NCBI GenBank assembly: GCA_964448055.1
Contig: CAYUVB010000002.1
Coordinates: 26,526 to 90,525 of the forward strand
DNA length: 64,000 nt
Direction of reading: 5' to 3'
Source of the DNA: WANQ01 sp964448055
GTDB lineage: Archaea > Thermoproteota > Thermoprotei_A > Sulfolobales > WANQ01
Positions 8,571 to 17,091 of the stretch are shown piece after piece. Below the pieces are notes generated by a model. That model had not been told where the DNA came from. It saw nothing but the letters and a program-made list of their open reading frames with translations, and made no database searches. The stretch's first letter is position 1, and every line of letters begins with the position of its first letter. A program made the translations under genes and the position numbers.

Positions 8571-9224
8571 TTGAGAAGACCTTATGTTGCGGTATATTCT
8601 ACCATGACTATAGATGGAAGAATTGCTAGCAGGACGGGTTTCAGTAAGCTTAGCTGTCCTTATGATTTAAAGAGACTTCATAGTGTAAGGGCTTCGAGCG
8701 ATGCCATAATAGTTGGTGCTAATACTGTCATAGTAGATGATCCGTTGTTAACAGTTAGGTATGTGAAAGGGAGGAATCCTGTAAGAGTGATAATAGATGG
8801 TAGCCTAAGAACAAATCCTAGTGCAAGAGTATATAATACGCTTAACGAGGCTAAGACAATTGTTTATACTAGTAAAAAATCCGATAAAAAGAAGAAAGAA
8901 ATACTAAGGAGAAAAGGTGTTGAAGTAGTAGAATTATCCGATGATGTGCTACTTGATGTATTATCTATTCTAGAGGACTTGTACATGAGAGGCGTGAGAA
9001 GAGTATTAGTTGAAGGAGGAGGAAGGACTATCTGGTCATTTATTAGTAGAAGAGTTGTTGATGAGCTAATGATTACTATAGCACCCTATGTTTTTGGGAA
9101 CGGGGTTAGCGTTGTTGAAGGGGGAGGATTCAATGATATAACAGATGCTCTATCATTTAAACTAGCTGAGTTAAGGATATGTGAATGTGGAAAAGAATTG
9201 CATGTTAGATATATTAGAGAATAA
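8571..9224 (+). CDS. arfC: 2,5-diamino-6-ribosylamino-4(3H)-pyrimidinone 5'-phosphate reductase
   Basis: Reduces the ribose side chain of the flavin precursor to ribityl with NADPH. RibD C-domain/Rib7 fold: YSTMTIDGRIAS at the N-terminus, DAIIVGANTVIVDDPLLTVR, and RRVLVEGGGRTIWSFI (substrate/NADPH loop). 217 aa matches stand-alone archaeal reductases; no deaminase domain, as expected in archaea, where reduction precedes deamination. The start is TTG at 8571. It is outside the rib operon, divergent from the THUMP gene and convergent with the tetraether synthase gene (3 bp apart). Confidence 0.9.
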   Translation: MRRPYVAVYSTMTIDGRIASRTGFSKLSCPYDLKRLHSVRASSDAIIVGANTVIVDDPLLTVRYVKGRNPVRVIIDGSLRTNPSARVYNTLNEAKTIVYTSKKSDKKKKEILRRKGVEVVELSDDVLLDVLSILEDLYMRGVRRVLVEGGGRTIWSFISRRVVDELMITIAPYVFGNGVSVVEGGGFNDITDALSFKLAELRICECGKELHVRYIRE

Positions 9225-9227
9225 TAT

Positions 9228-10988
9228 TTAACTTAGGTTAGGTAGAATCCCTTTATAGGTTTCAATGTATAATTGGCTATTTTCTAGTTTTTTAATTGGT
9301 GGTCTCTTGTATTTTACTGCTTCACCAATACTTTTATCACCGTATTTCTTGGTCCATTCTTCTATCGGTACCTTGTATTTATCTTGTATGTGGTCTCTGT
9401 ATATATCATTTAGTACATTGAATGCACAGAATGGTATTAGTCTACCATCAGGTACTAAGTAGTGTATATTACATCTCATTACTCTCGCTACATCATAGTT
9501 ATATAGGTCCATGAAATGCATCATTCCTAGGAACAAGAAGTGATAATGCCATTCGCCTAGTGCTTTATAGTTTCTTCTTACGAAAATGTTGAATAACAGT
9601 TTCCATACATTGAATTCTTTCGGTGCTTTCTCATCGTCTATGAACTTCTTTAGATTATATAGTATCTGTGCTATTGCTATGAACTTTTTCTTTCCTTTCT
9701 TTATTTCTTCAGTCTTTTCTTCTAGATATTCTAAGAATCCTTCTACGTCTATGAAATCTGTAACTGGTATGAACTTTACTGGTTCGCCATTCCTTCTCTG
9801 AACATAGACATAGGTTGCTGCACCGCAATGCGGGTGATTAGCCATTTCAAATTGTGGTTCACCGCTAAGTGCTTCTATAAATCTTGATATGGGAACTGTT
9901 ACTGGTATAGGATACCAAGCATTTTTATGTATTTGGCCCTCAGTTTGTTCTTCTATTTTCTTTATAGCTTCAGGTATAGTTATTCTATACTTATCTCGTT
10001 CGTGCTTGGGCATCATTCCGGTTAAGCTAACTGGTTGGAAGTTTACTCCTCGAACTATATCCATGTGTTTTGCAGCAAATTTTATTATTGCTCCAAGTTC
10101 ATGGTCATTTACGCTGCGTATGATTGTTGGGACAAGAACTACACTAGTCATTCCTCCTTTACGGAATGCATCAAATATGAATGGGATTTCCCAATGATTC
10201 TTCCAATTAGTCTTACCAGTTACACCATCGAAGCTTAGGTATACGGTGTTCACTCCTGCATTTCTAAGTGCCCTAACATATTCTACTGCTTTTTGCGGAT
10301 CTTGAAAATATAGTTCAGCAAACTTTATTCCATTAGTATTTAACTGTACATGTCTTACGCCTTCCTCTTTTAACATTTTAACTATTTCTACAAGATCTTC
10401 CCTTAGTGTTGGTTCGCCACCAGTTAATTGTACGGCCATAGTTACTCCTTGTTGACTTAATCTTCTTATCATGAATCTTATTTGTTCTATGCTTGGTTCG
10501 TAGACATATCCTGCCGCTTCAGCATAGAAGAAGCAATACCAACAACTAAGATTACATCTATTAGTTAAAACTATGTTAGCTAATGCCGTGTGATTCTTAT
10601 GTACGGGACATAAACCACAATTAAATGGACAAGGTGCAGCTAGCTTTGTATAAACGTAACGAGGGCCTCTTCCCTCATATCTTCTCCACCTTTCAAATCT
10701 GTAATATAATTCAGCATCTCCATAGTATACTTCTTCTACTTCGCCATGCTCAGGACATATCCTTCTTATGTAGATCTTGTTGTCACGTTCAAATATCATA
10801 GCTGGAAGAAGTCTATAACAATATGGACATAAACTGGATGTATATTTTACAAGTTTTTCGCCAGTTTTTAGTTTAGGAGCGGGCCCACCTACTTTTATTT
10901 CTCTATTAGCTATTTTTACTGTGTTTGTTTGTCTGTCAAATATAGCTGGTGACTCCAAGATAGTATCTTCGCTTATATTAGTCTTCAT
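9228..10988 (-). CDS. tes: Tetraether lipid synthase-type radical SAM enzyme (MJ0619 family)
   Basis: Radical SAM protein of the family that couples two archaeol tails into GDGT membrane lipids. In order: an N-terminal Zn/Fe knuckle (CPYCYRLLP ... CPEHGEVEEVYYGD), an auxiliary cluster motif (CPFNCGLCPVHKNH), the radical SAM motif CNLSCWYCFFYAEAAG (Cx3Cx2C), LTGGEPTLREDL for SAM, and a long C-terminal half with further Cys (HPHCGAATYVYVQR, RCNIHYLVP, FCAFN). ATG at 10988 is preferred over ATG at 11012 because the TATA box at 11017-11025 places transcription start near 10995. About 586 aa. Membrane-spanning tetraethers would suit a hyperthermophile. Confidence 0.85.
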   Translation of the reverse strand: MKTNISEDTILESPAIFDRQTNTVKIANREIKVGGPAPKLKTGEKLVKYTSSLCPYCYRLLPAMIFERDNKIYIRRICPEHGEVEEVYYGDAELYYRFERWRRYEGRGPRYVYTKLAAPCPFNCGLCPVHKNHTALANIVLTNRCNLSCWYCFFYAEAAGYVYEPSIEQIRFMIRRLSQQGVTMAVQLTGGEPTLREDLVEIVKMLKEEGVRHVQLNTNGIKFAELYFQDPQKAVEYVRALRNAGVNTVYLSFDGVTGKTNWKNHWEIPFIFDAFRKGGMTSVVLVPTIIRSVNDHELGAIIKFAAKHMDIVRGVNFQPVSLTGMMPKHERDKYRITIPEAIKKIEEQTEGQIHKNAWYPIPVTVPISRFIEALSGEPQFEMANHPHCGAATYVYVQRRNGEPVKFIPVTDFIDVEGFLEYLEEKTEEIKKGKKKFIAIAQILYNLKKFIDDEKAPKEFNVWKLLFNIFVRRNYKALGEWHYHFLFLGMMHFMDLYNYDVARVMRCNIHYLVPDGRLIPFCAFNVLNDIYRDHIQDKYKVPIEEWTKKYGDKSIGEAVKYKRPPIKKLENSQLYIETYKGILPNLS

Positions 10989-11016
10989 AGTTATTTGCCT
11001 CAATCTTAACATTTAC

Positions 11017-11025
11017 TTTATATAG
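11017..11025 (-). promoter_or_regulatory. TATA box of the tetraether lipid synthase gene
   Basis: On the minus strand CTATATAAAG lies with its centre about 26 bp upstream of position 10995, seven bases before the ATG at 10988. This makes a nearly leaderless transcript and decides the start against the ATG at 11012. Inferred from sequence only. Confidence 0.55.
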
Positions 11026-11063
11026 TTTTAAAGTGTTTTCCTTTTTTTCCCGGTAAATAGGTT

Positions 11064-12767
11064 CTACTGTACAGTGAGATATTTTATTGAGTATGGATTA
11101 ACAATGTTCTTGAGTTCATTGAATGTTTTAATGGGTCTTCTCTTAATTATTTCCAATACTTCTGTTTTACTTATACCTGGTACTAATTGTAGAACCCTTA
11201 GGGGAGCTGTATTCACGTTTAAGGGACAAGGTATACCTGTTACGCTCCTATAACCGTGATCTACAATCACTATGTCAATCCACTTATGTAGTTCTAGCTT
11301 TAATGGAATATCTACTAATAGGGGATAGCTACCTACTTGACGTGCAAGAGTATGTTCTCCTAGACGTTTCTCTGTAAAGACTTTACGTAGTATAATTCCT
11401 GTAGGTACAAGCCTCCTAAGCATAGGTAAATCTATTTCTCTTCGTATTTTTTCTTTATACACTTTAAATATAGCTTTATGTCTTCTTATTATACTATCAC
11501 CATACTTCCACATACGTGTAGTAGGAAAAGCAATAACTTGTCTAATATTAATTCTTCTAATAAGTAGGCCTGCGTTAAGTACTTTCTTCAAGAACTCGTA
11601 ATTCAGTCTATAAGTATCTTTTGTCTCACCGATAAGACCGTAAACAAAGTTTATGCCTGGTAATAGCTCGGGTAATCCGTTCCATCCTCTTCGTGAACCT
11701 ATCTTGTTTATTATTTCTATAGCCTTAAATGCTTCATCTGGATATACTTTAAGGTTGTTTAATTTTATTACACGTGGATCAGCTGATTCTATTCCTAATG
11801 CAGCTACATCACCAGGGGTGTGATATTCTACAATTATTTTCAGTGCTTCTACACTCTCGTGTTCGTGATGAGCTATTGTACCAGGGTTAACATTGTCTAT
11901 GTGCAAGGTTTCTATGTTTGGGGCTATACTCCTAATACCATGAAATAGTTTCTTTAGTACTTCTGTATTTGGTTTAGGAAATTCCTCCTTTCCGGTATCA
12001 AAGGCTTTATAGGCTAATAGATCTGGTTGTCTGCCAAGTCTGAAGTGCCTTACACCCATATCATATAAGGCTTTTACTTCTTTCACTATATCTTCTGGTT
12101 CTCTAAATACTGGTAAACCATATCCTGGTTCTATACAAAAACTACATCCACCTGTAATAACTCTAGGGCATCCACGATATGTTTCTATTTCAGCTATAAG
12201 GTTAAGCCCATAATTAGGATGTTGTTTTACTATCTTTGCGCCTATTATTGCAAATCTATTCGTTAATTCATAGTCTTCTCTAATAACGAAAGGATTTGCT
12301 TTCTCTATTCCATACTTAAGTAATTCGTATACATAGAGTTCTGGATCACCTTTAACTATAGTATCGAAATTCTCTTTTACTTTGTTTGGTAGCTCAGCTA
12401 TTCTTCCTCCTTCTATTCCTATTCCAAATTTAGCTGCAGGACCTACTAGTACTTTTACAGGCTTAGAGATAATCCTAAACCATTGCTCTAATTCTTCTAA
12501 TTTTATGGGGGTTCCTCCAAGGTATTTACCAGGAACAGTTACGCCTGCAACTACTATAATTAAATCATATTCTTGTGCAGTACGTAGGAAGTTGTGTACA
12601 TCTTTTCGAGCTTCATCTACAGTTATGTATTTGATGTATATACTCTTATCAATACTCCATATGGCGCCTGCTATGTATCTAGGATAAACATCAATATAGG
12701 GTGGTACACCTAATCCTGCAGGTTCATCGGTATATCCGTCAAGTATTAATACTCTTGTCACGGTCAT
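11064..12767 (-). CDS. Radical SAM protein with C-terminal helix-hairpin-helix, archaeal, function unknown
   Basis: About 567 residues. The N-terminal 150 residues look like a B12-binding-type Rossmann domain without an obvious cobalamin His (DLIIVVAGVTVPGKYLGG ... KVLVGPAAKFGIG). The radical SAM core follows, with an unusual cluster motif C-x7-C-x2-C (RGCPRVITGGCSFCIEPGYG). At the C-terminus there is a helix-hairpin-helix block (LRVLQLVPGISKTEVLEII), a nucleic-acid-binding element. This suggests an RNA- or DNA-directed radical enzyme, but the substrate is not known to me. It follows the ThiL-like gene almost without spacing; tes is 75 bp downstream on the same strand. ATG at 12767 chosen; GTG at 12782 is possible. 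Confidence 0.75.
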   Translation of the reverse strand: MTVTRVLILDGYTDEPAGLGVPPYIDVYPRYIAGAIWSIDKSIYIKYITVDEARKDVHNFLRTAQEYDLIIVVAGVTVPGKYLGGTPIKLEELEQWFRIISKPVKVLVGPAAKFGIGIEGGRIAELPNKVKENFDTIVKGDPELYVYELLKYGIEKANPFVIREDYELTNRFAIIGAKIVKQHPNYGLNLIAEIETYRGCPRVITGGCSFCIEPGYGLPVFREPEDIVKEVKALYDMGVRHFRLGRQPDLLAYKAFDTGKEEFPKPNTEVLKKLFHGIRSIAPNIETLHIDNVNPGTIAHHEHESVEALKIIVEYHTPGDVAALGIESADPRVIKLNNLKVYPDEAFKAIEIINKIGSRRGWNGLPELLPGINFVYGLIGETKDTYRLNYEFLKKVLNAGLLIRRINIRQVIAFPTTRMWKYGDSIIRRHKAIFKVYKEKIRREIDLPMLRRLVPTGIILRKVFTEKRLGEHTLARQVGSYPLLVDIPLKLELHKWIDIVIVDHGYRSVTGIPCPLNVNTAPLRVLQLVPGISKTEVLEIIKRRPIKTFNELKNIVNPYSIKYLTVQ

Positions 12768-12774
12768 GTTGCTA

Positions 12775-13761
12775 CTAGTCACCTAAGTTCTTAGTAGTAC
12801 TCTTAAAATGATCCCATCCAGTATAATCTATTATTCTGCCACGGTAATATACACCTTCACCTTTTCTAACCTTACCTATAATACTAGCATTATACTTGCT
12901 GATAATATCTTCTAATACTTTATCCTCTATTCTTGACGATACTATAAAAACTATGTTAAATTCTTCACCTCCATATAGTGCTAAATTTAATGGGTTAAGT
13001 CCGAATTCTTGAGCATAGTCTAGAACTTCTTCGTCCAAAGGTATATCTTTTAATTCTATCGCTATATTGTTTATCTCTGATAGAGTCCATAGGGTATATG
13101 CTAACCCGTCACTTACATCCATAGATACTTTAATGTATTCATGTAATTCAGTAATTAGATCCAATACCGAGAGTTGTACTTGAGGTCTTTTTGTTGAATA
13201 GAATATTCTATTGTATTTTTTTATAAGCTCTTGCCAATCTAGGTTATTATAGTATACATGAAATGCTGCACCAGTTAAACCATACTTTCCTGTTGTAATT
13301 ACATAATCACCATCTTCTATCTTATTCCTTCTAGGTATGGGATATTTCACCACAAGTTCTCCAATACCTACAACATCAATCCAAATATCTTTCTGCGAGG
13401 AATTTGTATCACCGCCAATGAATTTAGAATTATAACTATGAGCTGAGTCTCTTAATCCTTTAATCGTGTCTATTAAATTCTCAACATTATCAGATGGATT
13501 AATCCCTAGGGACGCAGCAAAAACTATTGGTTTTGATCCCTTTGATACTAGATCACTGGTAACCATTGTTATTGCTTTCCAACCCATATCATAATAGGTG
13601 TTCCATGGTAACATGGAATTATGGAAAGAAAAACCATCTATTTTCAATAAGAATCCCTTATGAAACATGTGGGCATCATCATTCTTTCCTGGCGGTATCT
13701 CGTCAACGAAGTTTAGAATCATTTTTACTACTTCATGTTCACCTATTTCATGGAGCTTCAA
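12775..13761 (-). CDS. thiL: Thiamine-monophosphate kinase-like (AIR synthase-related) protein
   Basis: ThiL phosphorylates thiamine monophosphate to the cofactor. The PurM/ThiL fold is recognisable from KNDDAHMF near residue 25 (Asp pair for Mg), MVTSDLVSKGSKPIVFAASLG, FIGGDTNSSQ, VSMDVSDGLAYTLW and YGGEEFNIVF, the last two being strong ThiL hallmarks. 328 aa matches archaeal ThiL. The second residue block SFHNSMLPW replaces the usual D-x-SVEGVHF stretch, so another substrate of the AIR synthase-related family is conceivable. First gene of the run that leads to the radical SAM/HhH gene; the stop codon overlaps the next gene's possible start. Confidence 0.78.
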   Translation of the reverse strand: MKLHEIGEHEVVKMILNFVDEIPPGKNDDAHMFHKGFLLKIDGFSFHNSMLPWNTYYDMGWKAITMVTSDLVSKGSKPIVFAASLGINPSDNVENLIDTIKGLRDSAHSYNSKFIGGDTNSSQKDIWIDVVGIGELVVKYPIPRRNKIEDGDYVITTGKYGLTGAAFHVYYNNLDWQELIKKYNRIFYSTKRPQVQLSVLDLITELHEYIKVSMDVSDGLAYTLWTLSEINNIAIELKDIPLDEEVLDYAQEFGLNPLNLALYGGEEFNIVFIVSSRIEDKVLEDIISKYNASIIGKVRKGEGVYYRGRIIDYTGWDHFKSTTKNLGD

Positions 13762-13834
13762 TTACTCGCTCACCTAAATAGTAAGGGTAAAATACTGTGG
13801 TAAAAACCTAAGTAGTTTGTAGAGGAATAAGGTC

Positions 13835-15676
13835 TTGTGCGGTATAATAGGTATAGTGGTTTCTAAAGGGGCTATAAAGGAACGCTTAGGCTCAGTTCTT
13901 CGTAAATGTTTAAAGAATCTTGAGTATAGAGGATACGATTCAGTAGGTTTTGCAATAATTAATTGGAATAACGAGTTAATCGTTAGGAAGAGTAAAGGAA
14001 AAATAGATGAAATCTCAAGAAAACTCGGTTTTGATGATTATGATGGACATACGGGAATTGCTCATACGCGATGGGCTACGCATGGTAAGCCAAGCGATGT
14101 TAACGCTCATCCACATATCGATTGTACTAAGAAAATAGCAGTAGTACACAACGGTGTTATAGAGAATTATCAAGAGCTTAAAAGAGAACTATTAATGAAA
14201 GGACATGTATTTACAAGTGAAACAGATACGGAAGTCATAGCACATTTAATAGAAGAGTATAAGAAGAAAGGAATTGGTACTTACGAGGCTTTAAAAGAAG
14301 CTATAAGGCATTTAAAAGGAGCGTATGCGTTAGCAGTAATAGATAAAGATGAACCAGGTAAGATATTCTTTGCGAGAAATACTTCTCCACTAGTAATAGG
14401 TATAGGTAAGAATGAAGGTGTAATGTTTATTGCTAGCGATATACCAGCATTCCTAGAATACACTAATCATGTAATAGTATTAAATGATGGTGAAATAGGC
14501 TTCATAACTTCTTCTCAAGTATTCTTGGAGCATATCAACTATGGAATCGTTAATGTTAATGAAAGAATAAGAGTAGTTGATTGGACTCCGGAAATGGCTA
14601 AAAAAGCTGGATATCCTCACTATATGCTTAAGGAAATACATGAACAACCGCTTGCGCTCTCAAGCACATTGGCAGGTATAGGTTCTGAAGCACATAAGCT
14701 TGCTGAATTAATAGCTTCGTCTAAGTATGTTTACCTAACTGGCGCTGGTACAAGCTATCATGCTTGTTTAATTGCGGAGTACTTGCTTAATGATTTAGTT
14801 GGTATAAAAGCTACTGCCTTCATAGCTTCAGAGTATGGTAGGTTTAGAAAAAGCATAGCACGAAACGATTTACTAATAGCTGTTAGTCAGTCAGGTGAAA
14901 CAATAGATACATTAATGGCTGTAAGAAGAGCTAAAAATAAAGGTGCAATAATAGCTGCAATATCAAACGTAATTGATAGTGCTATCCCAAGGGAATCACA
15001 TATAGCCGTATACACTAGAGCTGGGCCAGAAATAGGTGTAGCAGCTACAAAGACTTTTACAACACAAGTACTACTATTAACTTGGATAATAATTAAAGCA
15101 GCAGAGATTAAAGGAGAGCTTTCACCTAAAAGAACCAGTGAGATGTTAGATTTGCTTAAGAAAATACCAGACATAGTTAATACTACAATAAGAATAACAG
15201 AACCCTCAGCAAGAAAAATATCAAGTGAAATAGCCCTTAAAACAAATGCATACTACTTAGGTAGAGGTCTTGCTGTACCAATATCTATGGAGGGTGCATT
15301 AAAGCTTAAGGAAATAGCTTATATTCATGCGGAAGCATACCCAGCAGGTGAAAGTAAACATGGCCCAATAGCGCTCGTTGAAGAAGGATTCCCGGTATTT
15401 TTTACAATACTTAGTGATGAGTACAAAGACCTAATAATAGCTAACATTGAAGAAATGAGGGCTAGAGGTGCATGGATAATAACGGTTGCACCTAAAGATC
15501 ACGAGAAAGCCTTTAGCATATCATCATTTGCATTTAAGATGCCGAGATTAGAGTACTGGGCTGAGACCATACCCTACATTATACCGTACCAATTGATAGC
15601 GTATTATACATCCATAACACGTGGATATGATCCAGATAAGCCACGTAACCTTGCAAAAACTGTAACAGTTGAATAA
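13835..15676 (+). CDS. glmS: Glutamine--fructose-6-phosphate aminotransferase
   Basis: Makes glucosamine-6-phosphate from fructose-6-phosphate and glutamine. The TTG start at 13835 is followed directly by CGIIGIV, so Cys2 is the Ntn glutaminase nucleophile, which fixes the start. The glutaminase domain (about 1-235) has HTRWATHGKP and SETDTEVIAHL; two SIS isomerase domains follow (VYLTGAGTSYHA, AVSQSGETIDTLMA, YPAGESKHGPIALVE) and the terminal KPRNLAKTVTVE ends like the family. 613 aa is full length. glmU starts 10 bp downstream, so they form an operon. Confidence 0.95.
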   Translation: MCGIIGIVVSKGAIKERLGSVLRKCLKNLEYRGYDSVGFAIINWNNELIVRKSKGKIDEISRKLGFDDYDGHTGIAHTRWATHGKPSDVNAHPHIDCTKKIAVVHNGVIENYQELKRELLMKGHVFTSETDTEVIAHLIEEYKKKGIGTYEALKEAIRHLKGAYALAVIDKDEPGKIFFARNTSPLVIGIGKNEGVMFIASDIPAFLEYTNHVIVLNDGEIGFITSSQVFLEHINYGIVNVNERIRVVDWTPEMAKKAGYPHYMLKEIHEQPLALSSTLAGIGSEAHKLAELIASSKYVYLTGAGTSYHACLIAEYLLNDLVGIKATAFIASEYGRFRKSIARNDLLIAVSQSGETIDTLMAVRRAKNKGAIIAAISNVIDSAIPRESHIAVYTRAGPEIGVAATKTFTTQVLLLTWIIIKAAEIKGELSPKRTSEMLDLLKKIPDIVNTTIRITEPSARKISSEIALKTNAYYLGRGLAVPISMEGALKLKEIAYIHAEAYPAGESKHGPIALVEEGFPVFFTILSDEYKDLIIANIEEMRARGAWIITVAPKDHEKAFSISSFAFKMPRLEYWAETIPYIIPYQLIAYYTSITRGYDPDKPRNLAKTVTVE

Positions 15677-15686
15677 GGTAGATAGT

Positions 15687-16859
15687 ATGAAGTTACCAGT
15701 TATGATATTAGCTGGTGGTGCTGGGGAAAGAATAAGAGATATAGCTGATAATAAACCTAAAGTAATGCTAAAGATCGCGGGCAAACCCATAGTCGAATAT
15801 GTAATTGAGAATATTATAAACATAGGACTAAATGATATATACATAGTAACAGATAAACCGAACTATTTTGAAGACCTATCAATAAAATATGGTAAAATAG
15901 CCAGAATAGACATAATCAAGCAAGAGTTGCCAGAAATAAGGGGTGCTGTTCTATCGGCAAAAGATGTTATTTCCCAAGAATACTTTATGTTAGTTTACGG
16001 TGATATATTAGCGCCTAAACAGTTTTACAGCGATGTTATCGATGCTTTCAACGTATATTCTAAACCCGTTATGGCCTTAATTCCTGAAGAAGATGTAACT
16101 AGTTATGGTGCGGCAATAGTAGATTCAAAAGGTGTGGTAGGGAAGGTTGTAGAGAAGCCTAAAGAGGTGCTACCTGAGGCTTATGCTATAGGAGGTTTAT
16201 ACATACTTAACAAAGACTTCTTTGATGTATTAGAGAAATCAGAAGATATGGGTGAAGCATTATCGGAGTACTCGTCTAAAAGGAGCATCATAGCGTCTAT
16301 ATGGAGTGGATGGTGGATAGATGTAGGCTATCCATGGGATCTACTAAAAGCTATATACTTTGTACTCAAGGGATTGGATAGAACAATAATATCACCTAAA
16401 GCAGACATTGCTTCTTCAGCTATAATTAAGGGTCCAGTAATAGTAGAAGATGATGCAGTAATAGATGAATATTCAGTAATTAAGGGTCCAGTATACATAG
16501 GTAAAGGTGCCTATGTAGGTAATTACGCGTTAATACGTGAATACGTAGATCTTGAAAGGAACGTGGTAGTGGCAGCAAATGCCGAAGTGGTATGGAGTTG
16601 CATTCAAGACAAAGCAACCATAGGTCGTAATAGCTACTTGGGCTTTAGTGTTGTGGGCGAAAAAGCAGTTATAGAACCAAATGTTATTACACTTACACTT
16701 CTGAAATCAATTAAGGAAAAACCAATAATAGTAAAAAGACGAGGGCAAGAGTATGCTAAGTTAGGAGCCTTTATAGGTGCTAGCAGTAGGGTAAGAGCAG
16801 GCACAATACTTGAGGCAGGAACTCTTGTTAAGAAAAAGACTATCTACGATAAAAGTTAA
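15687..16859 (+). CDS. glmU: Bifunctional GlmU-type sugar-1-phosphate nucleotidyltransferase/acetyltransferase
   Basis: Likely acetylates glucosamine-1-phosphate and transfers UMP to give UDP-GlcNAc. N-terminal nucleotidyltransferase: MILAGGAGERIRDIADNKPKVM is the pyrophosphorylase signature, with YGDILAP for metal and GVVGKVVEKP. From about residue 235 a left-handed beta-helix of hexapeptide repeats begins (ADIASSAIIKGPVIVEDDAVI) and runs to the end, as in archaeal ST0452-type enzymes. About 390 aa. ATG at 15687, 10 bp after glmS; an in-frame TTG at 15669 would overlap glmS. The glmS partner makes the UDP-GlcNAc assignment more likely than glucose-1-P thymidylyltransferase. Confidence 0.88.
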   Translation: MKLPVMILAGGAGERIRDIADNKPKVMLKIAGKPIVEYVIENIINIGLNDIYIVTDKPNYFEDLSIKYGKIARIDIIKQELPEIRGAVLSAKDVISQEYFMLVYGDILAPKQFYSDVIDAFNVYSKPVMALIPEEDVTSYGAAIVDSKGVVGKVVEKPKEVLPEAYAIGGLYILNKDFFDVLEKSEDMGEALSEYSSKRSIIASIWSGWWIDVGYPWDLLKAIYFVLKGLDRTIISPKADIASSAIIKGPVIVEDDAVIDEYSVIKGPVYIGKGAYVGNYALIREYVDLERNVVVAANAEVVWSCIQDKATIGRNSYLGFSVVGEKAVIEPNVITLTLLKSIKEKPIIVKRRGQEYAKLGAFIGASSRVRAGTILEAGTLVKKKTIYDKS

Positions 16860-16861
16860 GA

Positions 16862-17086
16862 TTACCCTCCACTAGTCATGGGCATTAGTACTACTTCATC
16901 ATTATTCCTAATTAAGCTGTTTTTGGTAGCAGGTTTACCATTTACAATTACTATTACGTGTTGTTCACTAATAGACTTAAGTATGGGTAAAAAATCCTCT
17001 AATCTTACAGGTTTTTCTAGTTTGAATTCTTTTTCCTCGAATCCTAATTTATCCTTGAGCCAGCCTATGGTCTTTATTCTCGCCAT
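16862..17086 (-). CDS. moaD: MoaD/ThiS-like ubiquitin-fold sulfur carrier
   Basis: 74 residues ending in MTSGG: the C-terminal Gly-Gly that is adenylated and thiocarboxylated in MoaD/SAMP proteins. The N-terminal MARIKTIGWLKDKLGFEEKEF and the VIVNGKPATKNSLIRNNDEVVLMP segment match the beta-grasp fold. It begins 5 bp after the AOR stop codon on the same strand, so it is probably cotranscribed and supplies dithiolene sulfur for the tungstopterin of that enzyme. ATG at 17086 is used; GTG at 17095 would overlap the aor stop. Confidence 0.85.
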   Translation of the reverse strand: MARIKTIGWLKDKLGFEEKEFKLEKPVRLEDFLPILKSISEQHVIVIVNGKPATKNSLIRNNDEVVLMPMTSGG

Positions 17087-17091
17087 GGTTC

